Shown: positions 17,793 to 26,053 of the stretch, in pieces | How positions within the stretch are numbered: position 1 is the stretch's first letter | Layout: the number at the start of each line of letters is the position of its first letter | Assembly: GCA_030533385.1 (NCBI GenBank) | Contig: JAUNJG010000020.1 | Location: forward strand, 1-32,148 | Source of the DNA: Eubacteriales bacterium | GTDB taxonomy: Bacteria > Bacillota > Clostridia > Lachnospirales > Lachnospiraceae | Direction of reading: 5' to 3' | Length of the DNA stretch: 32,148 nt | Program-made: the position numbers and the translations under genes | The notes under the pieces: generated by a model | Seen by the model: the letters and a program-made list of their open reading frames with translations, nothing else | Databases searched by the model: none | Told to the model about the DNA's origin: nothing

Positions 17793-19484
17793 TTAATCCT
17801 CACCGCCCATATCCCTGTCGGGTGCGGAGAGCATCTCACACTTGATGTACTCTGCCACCCGCTCTGTACTCTTTCCATCCAAAGCACCTAAAAAAGCTTC
17901 TCTAAACTGCTGCATTTTTTCCGGAAGACGTTCCTCTTTTTCCGGATTCCATCGCCCTGACACCATCTGAGCCGCTTTTTTCATCATGCCTCTAAAATTA
18001 TGTTCCACCGGTCCCGGAACTACATCATCATAATCAAAATAAAAGTCCCGGCTCGCCATATATTCCTCCTGGTCGAAGGCATAAAATAACATAGGCACAT
18101 CCAGAAGGGCAGCCTCAAAAATGCTGGAGCTGTAATCGGTAATGAGCAGGTCTGTTATAAGAAGCAGGTCATTGATATGGTCTTTTCCCGTCAAATCCAT
18201 CACCCGATCCGACCAGCAGGCCTCTATCTCCACAGGTTGATGCACGAAAGGATGGTGCTTCACGATGCAAAATACATCCTCGGGCATAGCGTCCATAAAC
18301 CGATTGACGTCAAACGCCTCCGCAGGATAGAAGGCATCCTTGTTGCCGTCTCCCCGGAAAGTAGGAGCAAAGAGTATAATCTTTGAATCCCGCATCTCCG
18401 GATATTTTGCATACAAGGCTTCCCTCGCCCGTTTTTTATACTCCCAGTCAAACAAGATATCCGTCCTCGGCACGCCCAGAGCTTTCACCTTGTTCGTCGG
18501 TATACCAAAAGCTTCTGCATAAATTCCCCGTATCTTCTCACTGCTGACGCTGACAAAATCATAATTTCTGTGGTTCATGGAACTTTGTGGCGCACCGCCC
18601 GGCTTGCCGATGCGGGTCAGTCCAAACGTTTTAAAGGCTCCGCAGGCATGCCAAAGCTGCACCACTTTTGTCTCTCTCCTCAGTTTGAGCTGATGGAGCT
18701 GGGGGTAAAAGTCTTCCAAGACAATGACCCTCGCCTCGGCACATTTTCGCGCACATTCTTTTAATTCTTTTTTCTTTAATGCGTCCACCGTCCGGGTATT
18801 TATAAACTCCGTCACCTCGACATCCGGACATTGTTCCAGCACCGCCTTGATTCTTTGAAGGTTGCCTCCTTCTTCCGGCAGACGCTCTGACAAAAACAGA
18901 ACTTTATTCCCCGACATCTCTTTCCTCCCGGATGAATACTGCGCATACTTAATGGCAAAATAATCTGTATTCCTCTGTCTCGGACTGTAGGCGTAACCGC
19001 TGGCACGGTAGACAGATTCATTTGTCTTCTTTTTTGCCTTCTCCTTATCTTTTCCCTCCGCAATATAATCTTTCATCAACAAAAAGGGCAGCGCCATGGT
19101 ATAGCCAATGAACTTTAACAAATTCCTGTTGCCGCTTTGCTCCGTCCTTGCAAACAGCTCCTTTGCCACCGGGAACGGCTGCTCATCTAACACCCATTCT
19201 TCGGTGCCGCACCAAAGGGCAAAGGTGACGTTGACCCGATGCCTCGGCGCCTGACGAAACACATAAGGCAGTAAAATATCCGCATCTGCCATAATCTGCG
19301 GCCCGGTTTCTCTCTCCTCTATCCGAACCTCCACAGGAAATCTCCGATCCACCTGTCTCTGCGAAAAAACAGCTTGCAGGCGAATCTTCTTTCCCTTCAT
19401 CTCATCCGGCATACGGCAACGAAATCCAAGCTGCATCACATTTTGATTAATATTTACCGTTGTTCTGTAATTGAATTTTTTCAT
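17793..19484 (-). CDS. CDP-glycerol glycerophosphotransferase family protein (TagB/TagF-like)
   Basis: 563 residues. The first ~190 form a poorly conserved N-terminal region with a hydrophobic patch (LLKFIGYTMALPFLLM). The C-terminal catalytic domain shows VVQLWHACGAFKTFGLTRIG, KALGVPRTDILFD, ILFAPTFRGDG, IVKHHPFVH and LITDYSSSIFEAALLDVP, the hallmarks of enzymes that transfer glycerol- or ribitol-phosphate from CDP-alditols to wall or lipid-linked acceptors. The ATG has only a weak GGAAAT site very close to it. It lies next to a TagC-like gene and upstream of the rhamnose polysaccharide locus, suggesting phosphoglycerol decoration or a teichoic polymer. No tagD-like CDP-glycerol synthase is in the window. 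Confidence 0.88.
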   Translation of the reverse strand: MKKFNYRTTVNINQNVMQLGFRCRMPDEMKGKKIRLQAVFSQRQVDRRFPVEVRIEERETGPQIMADADILLPYVFRQAPRHRVNVTFALWCGTEEWVLDEQPFPVAKELFARTEQSGNRNLLKFIGYTMALPFLLMKDYIAEGKDKEKAKKKTNESVYRASGYAYSPRQRNTDYFAIKYAQYSSGRKEMSGNKVLFLSERLPEEGGNLQRIKAVLEQCPDVEVTEFINTRTVDALKKKELKECARKCAEARVIVLEDFYPQLHQLKLRRETKVVQLWHACGAFKTFGLTRIGKPGGAPQSSMNHRNYDFVSVSSEKIRGIYAEAFGIPTNKVKALGVPRTDILFDWEYKKRAREALYAKYPEMRDSKIILFAPTFRGDGNKDAFYPAEAFDVNRFMDAMPEDVFCIVKHHPFVHQPVEIEACWSDRVMDLTGKDHINDLLLITDLLITDYSSSIFEAALLDVPMLFYAFDQEEYMASRDFYFDYDDVVPGPVEHNFRGMMKKAAQMVSGRWNPEKEERLPEKMQQFREAFLGALDGKSTERVAEYIKCEMLSAPDRDMGGED

Positions 19485-19907
19485 ATTTCCGGCTCGCCGC
19501 CTCTTCTTTCGTCCTGCGGCTCTGTCCTTTCCCCGCTATATTTTTCCTCATTGTGCGCCCGATACATCTCTGCACAGACCTCTTTGGCATACAAAGCTCC
19601 ACAATTCTCAGTAATGATACACAAAAAAAACGAAAAAATTCTTCTGGATTTTAAAGATTTTTGTACAAAATTTTTTTCTGTTTTTTATGATAAAAGAGAA
19701 GAGAACTGCTTCTGTACTGGCTCTGAACATTTGTTATAATATATAGTATCATTTCTTCTATGTAAAATACAAGAAAAGGATATGGATTTTTCTTCCCGGC
19801 ATTGTTATAATAAAAGACAAAGGGGAATGAACCATTTTCTATATAAAGAATTTGTTGTTCATAGATAACATATTATTTTTATTTTATATTCGTCAGGAGG
19901 ATATACC
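19485..19907. promoter_or_regulatory. Divergent intergenic region; two -10 candidates for the transaldolase gene
   Basis: This 423-nt gap holds no gene I can support. On the plus strand TATAAT occurs at 19735–19740 and again at 19806–19811; the second lies about 100 nt before the transaldolase ATG with a weak TGGATT -35 at 17-nt spacing. On the minus strand, TTGTAT and TACTAT with an 18-nt spacer (within 19744–19773) could serve the CDP-glycerol transferase gene, but the match is poor and would leave a leader of about 260 nt. Confidence 0.4.
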
Positions 19908-20561
19908 ATGAGATTTTTTATTGATACCGCTAAAGTCGAAGACATTCGCAAGGCAAATGACATGGGAGTAATTTGTGGAGTAACCACGAACCCATCTCTG
20001 ATTGCCAAAGAAGGCCGGGATTTTAACGAGGTTATCAAAGAAATTACATCTATTGTAGACGGACCTATCAGCGGCGAAGTAAAGGCAACCACCGTTGATG
20101 CAGAAAATATGATCAAAGAAGGCCGCGAAATCGCTGCCATTCATCCGAATATGGTCGTGAAAATCCCTATGACCGTAGAAGGATTAAAAGCTGTCAAAGT
20201 TCTCGCCGCAGAGGGAATCAAGACGAACGTTACTCTGATTTTTAATGCCAACCAGGCACTGCTGGCCGCAAGAGCCGGAGCAACTTACGTTTCTCCTTTC
20301 CTGGGAAGACTCGATGACATTAATGTCCGAGGCGTTGATTTGATTCGCGAAATTGCTGAAATTTTTGACATTGCCGGCATTGATACCCAGATCATCGCCG
20401 CCAGCGTCCGCAATCCGATTCATGTAACCGATTGTGCCCTGGCAGGTGCGGACATCGCTACCGTTCCTTACAACGTAATCGAAACCATGACCAAACATCC
20501 GCTGACTGATGCCGGAATCGAAAAATTCCAGAAAGATTACATCGCCGTCTTCGGAGAATAA
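19908..20561 (+). CDS. tal: Transaldolase, TalC/FSA small-subunit family
   Basis: 217 residues, a TIM-barrel aldolase of the TalC/MipB/FSA group, usually decameric, acting in the non-oxidative pentose phosphate pathway. The Schiff-base lysine lies in [41 protein letters not shown] and [10 protein letters not shown] are near-identical in style to Bacillus TalC. Two positions separate the activities: FSA proper has Gln and Tyr where this protein has Glu (SGEVKAT) and Phe (SPFLGR), the transaldolase pattern, so I prefer transaldolase over fructose-6-phosphate aldolase. A perfect AGGAGG precedes the ATG. Confidence 0.93.
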   Translation: MRFFIDTAKVEDIRKANDMGVICGVTTNPSLIAKEGRDFNEVIKEITSIVDGPISGEVKATTVDAENMIKEGREIAAIHPNMVVKIPMTVEGLKAVKVLAAEGIKTNVTLIFNANQALLAARAGATYVSPFLGRLDDINVRGVDLIREIAEIFDIAGIDTQIIAASVRNPIHVTDCALAGADIATVPYNVIETMTKHPLTDAGIEKFQKDYIAVFGE

Positions 20562-20681
20562 TCTGCCTTTCGCAGTTGGATGCCGCTTTGGAAAAAGAGG
20601 CGACAAGGAGACTGACACACCTTTCTGACACTGTTTTTCCTTTTCATAAAAGACGGCATGTCAACCAACAAAGACGCAAAG

Positions 20682-20735
20682 AATCCGGCCCATCGCCAAA
20701 GCGATTTCACACGGGCCGGATTCCTTTTTCTTTAT
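20682..20735 (+). terminator. Intrinsic terminator of the transaldolase gene, overlapping the marR stop
   Basis: AATCCGGCCC (20682–20691) pairs perfectly with GGGCCGGATT (20713–20722). Inside the loop is a second small stem ATCGC/GCGAT. On the plus strand the stem is followed by CCTTTTTCTTTATTT. The last codons and stop of the convergent marR gene lie within the 3' half. On the minus strand the following run is only TTCTTTG, so it is a weaker terminator in that direction. Confidence 0.88.
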
Positions 20736-21243
20736 TTAATCTTATAATTTCTTCTGTCAAAAGGCTGTGAAAATGTCCATAGCTATGTAAAAAATCACAC
20801 ATTTCTTTCTCACCCATGCGTTTCTTTACCCTCTCTAATATTTCATATCCATCTTCCAGCTCTTCTTCCAGACACTGCATCCCCTTTTTCACCGGTCGGA
20901 CAAAAAGATATCTCTGGTCTTTTTCCCCGTTTTTCATTTCTATATATCCTTTTTTCTCAAGAATATGTAATGTTCGGGAAACTGCCGGCTTTGACAACTT
21001 CATCAAATCTCCCAGACAAGATACCTTTGCCTCTCCGTTTTCCTTCGACAGATGGCTGATTGTCAGCAGCATGGTCAACTCTCCTAACGGTATGCCGCTG
21101 ATTTGCTGAATCATCAGATTCGTCTTCCGCATCTGCATCACCAGCTTTTTATAATCATCCACAGATATCTCCGGTTCCGGTTTTTCTTGTTTTTTCTCCT
21201 CTTGCGGTATCTGCCCTGCAGCTCCCGCTTCTTCTAATTCCAT
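20707..21243 (-). CDS. MarR family transcriptional regulator
   Basis: 178 residues. An acidic, low-complexity N-terminal tail (about 1–45) precedes a MarR winged helix-turn-helix: LTMLLTISHLSKENG, VSCLGDLMKLSKPAVSRTLHILEKKGYIEM and a wing of NGEKDQRYLFVRPVKKG, with an amphipathic dimerisation helix after it. ATG 21243 is chosen because GGGAG lies 7 nt upstream; a GTG at 21261, six codons earlier, is the alternative. It starts 21 nt after the citrate synthase stop, so the two form an operon. A palindrome overlapping the start site of that operon is a plausible autoregulatory operator. The ligand is unknown. Confidence 0.9.
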   Translation of the reverse strand: MELEEAGAAGQIPQEEKKQEKPEPEISVDDYKKLVMQMRKTNLMIQQISGIPLGELTMLLTISHLSKENGEAKVSCLGDLMKLSKPAVSRTLHILEKKGYIEMKNGEKDQRYLFVRPVKKGMQCLEEELEDGYEILERVKKRMGEKEMCDFLHSYGHFHSLLTEEIIRLNKEKGIRPV

Positions 21244-21264
21244 ACCATTTCTCCCTGACACATG

Positions 21265-22638
21265 TCAATCGTCAGACGGCTTTCTATTTTCCATCTGAAC
21301 GTATTCCCGTTCTGCCGCTATACTCTGATAAGCCGGCCGAATAATTTTATCACAATTCATTAACTCCTCGATTCTGTGTGCGCTCCATCCCACGATGCGG
21401 GCCGTCGCAAACATAGGCGTAAACAGCTCATCCGGCAGTCCCAACATACGGTACATGAATCCGCTGTAAAAATCAATATTGGCACTGACACCTTTGTAAA
21501 TTTTTCTGCGGCTTTGGATTAACTCTGTCGCCAGTCTCTCTACCCGCACATAAAATTCATATTCTTCCGCATACCCTTCCTCTCTGGCAAGATGATCCAG
21601 GTATCCTTTAAAAATCTGCGCTCTCGGGTCAGAAATTGAGTACACTGCATGCCCCATACCATAAATCAAACCGCTTCGGTCAAATGCTTCTTTATTCAGC
21701 AGCTTCAACAGATATTTTTTAATTTCTTCTTCGTCTGTCCAGTCTTTTACTTCTTCTTTCATCTCATCAAACATATGTACCACTTTCAGATTGGCACCGC
21801 CATGTTTTGGCCCCTTTAACGAGGACAGAGAAGCCGCCATGGCTGAGTAAGTATCCGTTCCTGAAGAAGTCACCACATGGTTTGTAAAAGTAGAGTTATT
21901 ACCGCCGCCATGGTCCATGTGAAGCACAAGGGCAATATCTAAAATTCTGGCCTCCAGCTTCGTATATTTTTTGTCCGGACGCAGAAGCCGCAAAATATTT
22001 TCTGCTGTGGAAAGCTCTTTCTTTGGCGAGTGGATATAGAAGCTTTTGCCTTCTATATAGTGATTGTACGCCTGATAGCCATATACGGCCAGCATCGGCA
22101 TGGTGCTGATCAGCTGCAGACACTGGCGAAGCACATTATCCACCTGGGTGTTATCCGCCATATCATCATAACTATACAGAGTGAGGATTCCTCTTTGAAG
22201 CGTGTTCATCATGTCTTTGCCCGGCGCTTTCATAATGACGTCGCGGACAAAATTCGTCGGTAACGTACGGTAACTTCCTAACAGTTCCTGAAACTGTATC
22301 AGCTCCTCCTTCGCAGGCAGGCGACCAAACAAAATCAGAAAAGCCGTCTCTTCAAATCCAAACCGCTCTTCCTTTGCAAAACCATGTACCAAATCTTTAA
22401 TATTATATCCCCGGTATCGAAGCTCTCCATCACAGGGAACACTTTTCCCATCTACCATTTTTGAGGATGTCACTGTGGAAATGTCCGTCAGCCCCGCCAG
22501 CACACCTTTTCCGTTCATATCTCTGAGACCCCTCAGAACATGGTAAGTGTCATAAAGGCCGGCCGGTATCTGCCCATGCTCCATGCTGATAGCAGCCAGC
22601 CTTTGAATCTCCGGTGTCATTGCAGAATACTCATTCAT
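21265..22638 (-). CDS. gltA: Citrate synthase
   Basis: 457 residues. It condenses oxaloacetate and acetyl-CoA to citrate. Family landmarks are ELRYRGYNIKDLVHGF, the catalytic His regions GPKHGGANLKVVHMFDEM and YGMGHAVYSISDPRAQIFK, and the catalytic Asp in SANIDFYSGFMYRMLG. HMDHGGGNNSTFTNHVVTSS is also typical. Start 22638 has GGGGAG about 9 nt upstream; the ATG seven codons earlier at 22659 is less good. No aconitase or isocitrate dehydrogenase is adjacent. In clostridia such an enzyme serves glutamate synthesis through a partial TCA branch. It is co-transcribed with marR from a consensus promoter. Confidence 0.95.
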   Translation of the reverse strand: MNEYSAMTPEIQRLAAISMEHGQIPAGLYDTYHVLRGLRDMNGKGVLAGLTDISTVTSSKMVDGKSVPCDGELRYRGYNIKDLVHGFAKEERFGFEETAFLILFGRLPAKEELIQFQELLGSYRTLPTNFVRDVIMKAPGKDMMNTLQRGILTLYSYDDMADNTQVDNVLRQCLQLISTMPMLAVYGYQAYNHYIEGKSFYIHSPKKELSTAENILRLLRPDKKYTKLEARILDIALVLHMDHGGGNNSTFTNHVVTSSGTDTYSAMAASLSSLKGPKHGGANLKVVHMFDEMKEEVKDWTDEEEIKKYLLKLLNKEAFDRSGLIYGMGHAVYSISDPRAQIFKGYLDHLAREEGYAEEYEFYVRVERLATELIQSRRKIYKGVSANIDFYSGFMYRMLGLPDELFTPMFATARIVGWSAHRIEELMNCDKIIRPAYQSIAAEREYVQMENRKPSDD

Positions 22639-22736
22639 ATCTGTCACTCCCCTTTCCATGATTACCTAAGACTATATAAAATCATCCAAAACCAAACTCC
22701 TCGTTTCTTTACAGTTAATTTATACGGTAGTTTCCC

Positions 22737-22757
22737 ATGTTAATTAACTATGTTAAT
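22737..22757 (-). promoter_or_regulatory. Putative MarR operator at the gltA–marR start site
   Basis: Two overlapping perfect palindromes lie just downstream of the gltA -10: GTTAATTAAC (22739–22748) and TTAACTATGTTAA (22744–22756). The octamer ATGTTAAT also occurs twice in direct orientation (22737–22744, 22750–22757), 13 bp apart. A repressor bound here would cover the transcription start. Binding by the downstream MarR protein is inferred from position and symmetry. Confidence 0.6.
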
Positions 22758-22758
22758 C

Positions 22759-22787
22759 ATTATATCCGCTTTTCCATTGTTTGTCAA
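22759..22787 (-). promoter_or_regulatory. gltA: Consensus sigma-A promoter of gltA–marR
   Basis: On the minus strand TTGACA (22782–22787) and TATAAT (22759–22764) are both exact consensus hexamers with a 17-nt spacer. The start site would fall near 22752, inside the palindromic operator, giving a leader of about 115 nt. Confidence 0.9.
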
Positions 22788-22889
22788 CTTTTTACCCTGG
22801 CCATGAAAAGTATTGCCAAATTTCTTCCTGTTATCACTAAAAAGTTATGTATTGTCCACAAGTTTTTTCTGTCTTTAAAAGTACAATTA

Positions 22890-22898
22890 TGCTATACT
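22890..22898 (+). promoter_or_regulatory. pepA: Extended -10 promoter for leucyl aminopeptidase
   Basis: TGCTATACT has an extended -10 (TGN) followed by TATACT at 22893–22898. No good -35 lies 16–18 nt upstream. The distance to the ATG at 22984 is about 80 nt. Confidence 0.55.
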
Positions 22899-22983
22899 AT
22901 AGCTATCTTTTATACCGGGGAGTTGTATGCGCCTCTCTTCCCCGCGAAACACAGACGTAATTTTAAGAAAGGAGCGTATCAAG

Positions 22984-24459
22984 ATGCAAATACAACGTCT
23001 CGTAGACCTGGAGGATTACGAATTTGATACATTGCTCGTAACCTATAACCACAAAAATCGACTGAGTATTGAACTTGGCAAGGTAAGCGAGATTTTCCAT
23101 TCCTTGCAGGAGGATGATTTGGTTGGCGGGAGCAAGGTATACGGCCTTCGCGGCAAAGATTTTTCTTATCAGGGACAACCTTATTACAACCTGATTTTTA
23201 TTGGCATTCCTGAACATGCTTCACCGAGAAGATTCCAGCTCCAGTTTGGCGCCGCTTTAAAAGAAGCGAAAAAATTAAAAGGGCAGAATCTTTTGATGAC
23301 GGCCATCGGCGATGACGTCTCTTACTGGCTCAGTTCCGCCATGAAGGGAATCCTGCTGGCTGATTACTCTTTTGACAAGTATCATTCTGATAAAAAAGAG
23401 GCTCCCGAATTAAATCTCGGCATCCTGACCGGCGTAGACCAGGCATCCTTTAAAAAAGAGGAACAGTATTCCCGCATGATGGCTTCTGCCGTTTTTACCG
23501 CCCGCGACCTGGTCAATGAACCGGCCAATGTCATGACTCCGGAAGCTCTGGCGGAGGTAGCCAAAGAAATTGCGGAAAAAAATAACATCAAATGTACCAT
23601 CCTGGGAAGAGAAGAATGTGAAGCCCTCGGCATGGGCGCTTTTCTTGCCGTTGCCAAAGGTTCCAAACAGGCTCCCAAGATGATTGTTCTTGAATACAAC
23701 GGGCGTGTTACCGATGAGGAAAAAATTGCTCTCGTCGGAAAAGGCATTTGTTTTGATGCCGGCGGCTATCATCTGAAGCCGTCAGCCTCCATGAAAGGAA
23801 TGCACGGTGACATGGGCGGCGCAGCCGCTGTGATTGCCGCCATTGGCGCTGTGGCTCAGGCAAAACTTGGCATCAACGTGACGGCCATCGTTCCTGCCTG
23901 CGAGAATCTTGTCTCTGGAAAATCTATGAAACCAGGAGATATCGTGTCATCTATGAACGGAAAATATATCGAGGTGGTAAACACCGATGCGGAAGGGCGC
24001 ATGGTCCTCGCAGATGCAATCACCTACGCCATCCGGGAATGTGGCGCCACCTCTATTATCGACATAGCCACCCTGACCGGCGCCTGCCAGACGGCTCTCG
24101 GAAACTGCTACACCGGTCTGTTCAGCAACAGTGATGACCTGGCCGCAAAGTTAGTGCAGGCTTCCATTCTTTCCGGAGAAAACATCTGGCGAATGCCTCT
24201 TGGAGACGAGGAATATAACGATTTGAACGCTTCCTCCGTGGCCGACATTGCCAACTGCGGAACCCAGTGCGGCGCCATCGCTGCCGCAAGATTCCTCCAC
24301 GCTTTCGTGGAGAAAAAACCGTGGGTACATCTCGACATCGCCGGAACTTCTGAATCCGAGGACGATAAAGAGATTTACTCTAAAGGCGGAACCGGAGTCG
24401 GGGCCATGACCCTTTACGAGGTCGTAAAACTTCTGGAAAAACCTTACAAAAGTTATTGA
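22984..24459 (+). CDS. pepA: Leucyl aminopeptidase (peptidase M17)
   Basis: 491 residues: an N-terminal macro-domain-like part (about 1–160) and a C-terminal M17 catalytic domain. Dinuclear metal ligands and catalytic residues are all visible: VGKGICFDAGGYHLKP (Lys, Asp, catalytic Lys), MHGDMGGAAAV (Asp) and NTDAEGRMVLAD (Asp, Glu, catalytic Arg). The Tyr-His in GGYHLK, where most members have Ser/Ile-Ser-Leu, is unusual but not at a ligand. Start 22984 has AAAGGAG 9 nt upstream; the frame runs 19 codons further to 22927 without such a site. It probably trims intracellular peptides as a hexamer. Confidence 0.94.
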   Translation: MQIQRLVDLEDYEFDTLLVTYNHKNRLSIELGKVSEIFHSLQEDDLVGGSKVYGLRGKDFSYQGQPYYNLIFIGIPEHASPRRFQLQFGAALKEAKKLKGQNLLMTAIGDDVSYWLSSAMKGILLADYSFDKYHSDKKEAPELNLGILTGVDQASFKKEEQYSRMMASAVFTARDLVNEPANVMTPEALAEVAKEIAEKNNIKCTILGREECEALGMGAFLAVAKGSKQAPKMIVLEYNGRVTDEEKIALVGKGICFDAGGYHLKPSASMKGMHGDMGGAAAVIAAIGAVAQAKLGINVTAIVPACENLVSGKSMKPGDIVSSMNGKYIEVVNTDAEGRMVLADAITYAIRECGATSIIDIATLTGACQTALGNCYTGLFSNSDDLAAKLVQASILSGENIWRMPLGDEEYNDLNASSVADIANCGTQCGAIAAARFLHAFVEKKPWVHLDIAGTSESEDDKEIYSKGGTGVGAMTLYEVVKLLEKPYKSY

Positions 24460-24506
24460 CAAATAACATCCTTAGAAACTCCGTACTGCCACAAGGCCTG
24501 TACCAT

Positions 24507-24607
24507 AAAAAAACCGCTTTCTCCGTTGAGGCACACCCAAAAGCCAGATTTGAAATCTAACAATTGGGATGTTGCCTTCCATCGGGGAGAAGCGGTTTTA
24601 TTTCATG
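24507..24607. terminator. Compound bidirectional hairpin terminator between pepA and the M14 gene
   Basis: The outer arms AAAACCGCTT (24508–24519 area) and AAGCGGTTTT (24590–24599) pair, extended by CTCCG-type pairing with CGGGGAG. Inside, GGCA…CCCAA pairs with TTGGGATGTTGCC, and a central AGAT/ATCT stem closes the tip. The minus strand ends in a run of seven T after the stem, and the plus strand ends in TTTTATTT, so it can stop both convergent genes. The arm is unusually long (about 90 nt) for a simple terminator. Confidence 0.75.
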
Positions 24608-24622
24608 TATTCTGTTTTCTCA

Positions 24623-25633
24623 TCAGTCAAACAACATGGCTTCTTTTATCACTACATCTTTGTTCTTTTTCCAAATGGAAGAAAACTCCCCGATGCTAAG
24701 AGGGCACGGTCTTCTGCCAACCTCCAGGGTAATGCATGGGATTTTCTTTTTATATAGAAAGTACTCTCTGGAACAGCCTCCTGCGGAACGAAGACTCTCC
24801 GCCGGCATCAATCTGTACCCCGTCAGGCTTTGCGCCACTCGATACATTCTTGTCGTCTGCTCTTTTACTTTTCCTGTCGCATTGGAGGCACATCTTCCGT
24901 ATATGATAGAGCCGGTAGAGTGATAACTCACCACTCCCACTACTTTTCCCGTGTCTTCTATCTCATTGAGCCACTTCACAAGAACCTTTACCTCCGGCTC
25001 ACTGGCCGCCTTCGTGCCGTGATACCCGGCATATCCCCGGCGCCCCCCTCTTCTAAATGACGCATCCCAGTTTCTGTTTAAGTCCACTCCTCTGGCATTT
25101 GCCTTCCATGTTCTGGAGCTTCCCGGCATGCGGTACAACTGCCTGCGCAAATCTTTATCACGGATTGCTCCAAAGCCTGACTGGCTGATGGCGGTTCCAT
25201 CCGGATTGCAGGAAGGCACATAATGAATGGCCACCTTATCCAAAACCTTTGAAATCTTTGTTCCGTTTACTTTCTTTTCATAATCACTCAAATAATATTC
25301 TATCTGCTTCATGCAAAGCTGGGTGGTCATATATTCTCTCGCATGAAGGTTTCCGATGACGAGCAGATGTCTTTTTGCCTCCGGATTTCCCAAGACCACC
25401 TCGTATAAATTGCGATTGTCCGCCGATTTTCCAATGACGTTGACCTGACAATGCTCTTCATACTTTTTTTCCAGTTTTTTTAAATCTTCTTTCAACTCTC
25501 CGTAAGTATATTTTTGATGATCGGTCGAAACAATCGCCGCACGTCCTTCTAAGCTCTGGGTCCCCCAAAAAAAGAAGCCCAGCAGAAGAAAGGCCATCAA
25601 ATATCTGCCTGTCCATTTCGATATTTTTTTCAT
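24623..25633 (-). CDS. Secreted M14 family zinc carboxypeptidase
   Basis: 336 residues with a signal peptide or membrane anchor (YLMAFLLLGFFFWG, about residues 9–22), so it acts outside the membrane. Zinc ligands are in GNLHAREYMT (HxxE) and VSYHSTGSIIYG (His). The substrate-binding region NPDGT…ARGVDLNRNWDASF and the catalytic Glu in ITLEVG are present. This set fits gamma-D-glutamyl-diamino-acid peptidases of the M14 family that act on cell-wall peptides. Start 25633 has GAGGG 6 nt upstream; alternative starts at 25651 and 25804 have badly spaced or no ribosome binding sites. It is a single gene between its own promoter and a terminator. Confidence 0.9.
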   Translation of the reverse strand: MKKISKWTGRYLMAFLLLGFFFWGTQSLEGRAAIVSTDHQKYTYGELKEDLKKLEKKYEEHCQVNVIGKSADNRNLYEVVLGNPEAKRHLLVIGNLHAREYMTTQLCMKQIEYYLSDYEKKVNGTKISKVLDKVAIHYVPSCNPDGTAISQSGFGAIRDKDLRRQLYRMPGSSRTWKANARGVDLNRNWDASFRRGGRRGYAGYHGTKAASEPEVKVLVKWLNEIEDTGKVVGVVSYHSTGSIIYGRCASNATGKVKEQTTRMYRVAQSLTGYRLMPAESLRSAGGCSREYFLYKKKIPCITLEVGRRPCPLSIGEFSSIWKKNKDVVIKEAMLFD

Positions 25634-25714
25634 TTTTTCCCTCTTTTCCATCTCCTGTTTTTTTCTCCTATTTTCTTTCCTGCCAGATACTTCCGACAGA
25701 ATGTACCTCCAAAT

Positions 25715-25743
25715 ACTGTAACGCAAAACAGTACAAACGTCAA
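25715..25743 (-). promoter_or_regulatory. Sigma-A promoter of the M14 carboxypeptidase gene
   Basis: On the minus strand TTGACG (25738–25743) and TACAGT (25715–25720) are separated by 17 nt, about 80 nt before the start codon. This fixes the transcript start downstream of the 25804 ATG and supports the shorter protein. Confidence 0.75.
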
Positions 25744-25913
25744 CCGAAAATCCCCTTTTGCAGCGGCAAATACATGCGCTCATTTTATAGGGATATATCA
25801 TCACAAATACCGTACAAATCCTCTTGCCAAGATAACCAGTATTTCATGCAAGGATGCCGCTTTCCGGACTTGACACATCCAGGCGGACAGACATGCTTCT
25901 CCAAATCGTATCA

Positions 25914-25963
25914 AAACAAAAAAAGAGAGAGAGCATCCGACTACCAATTCTGATGCTCTCTCT
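25914..25963 (-). terminator. Strong intrinsic terminator of the orphan minus-strand transcript
   Basis: On the minus strand a perfect 12-bp stem (complement of 25926–25937 with 25952–25963, AGAGAGAGCATC/GATGCTCTCTCT) with a 14-nt loop is followed by TTTTTTTGTTTTG. It lies about 170 nt upstream of the M14 promoter, so it cannot serve that gene. It must end a transcript coming from higher coordinates. Confidence 0.9.
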
Positions 25964-25987
25964 TACTGTTCACATATCATGTCCAAC

Positions 25988-26053
25988 GGTCTATACCTCT
26001 CTTTCTCAGTATCGTCTTAAATCTTAACTTAAGTTTTTGTTGGACCGCACCTC
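25988..26053 (-). repeat. Direct repeat copy A, bounded by GGTC…ACCTC motifs
   Basis: This 66-bp unit matches 26558–26624 at roughly 80% of positions by eye and lies in the same orientation. Both begin with GGTCTRTACCTCTCTTT, share AGTATCGT and TTAAGTTTTTG in the middle, and end with GGWCCGYACCTC. The copies are about 570 bp apart and sit near the two ends of the orphan transcript. Confidence 0.8.

Noticed and set aside
19374-19739. 121-codon plus-strand frame at the start of the CDP-glycerol transferase gene
   Set aside because: Half of it is antisense to a conserved gene, and the rest runs through A/T-rich promoter sequence without a ribosome binding site.
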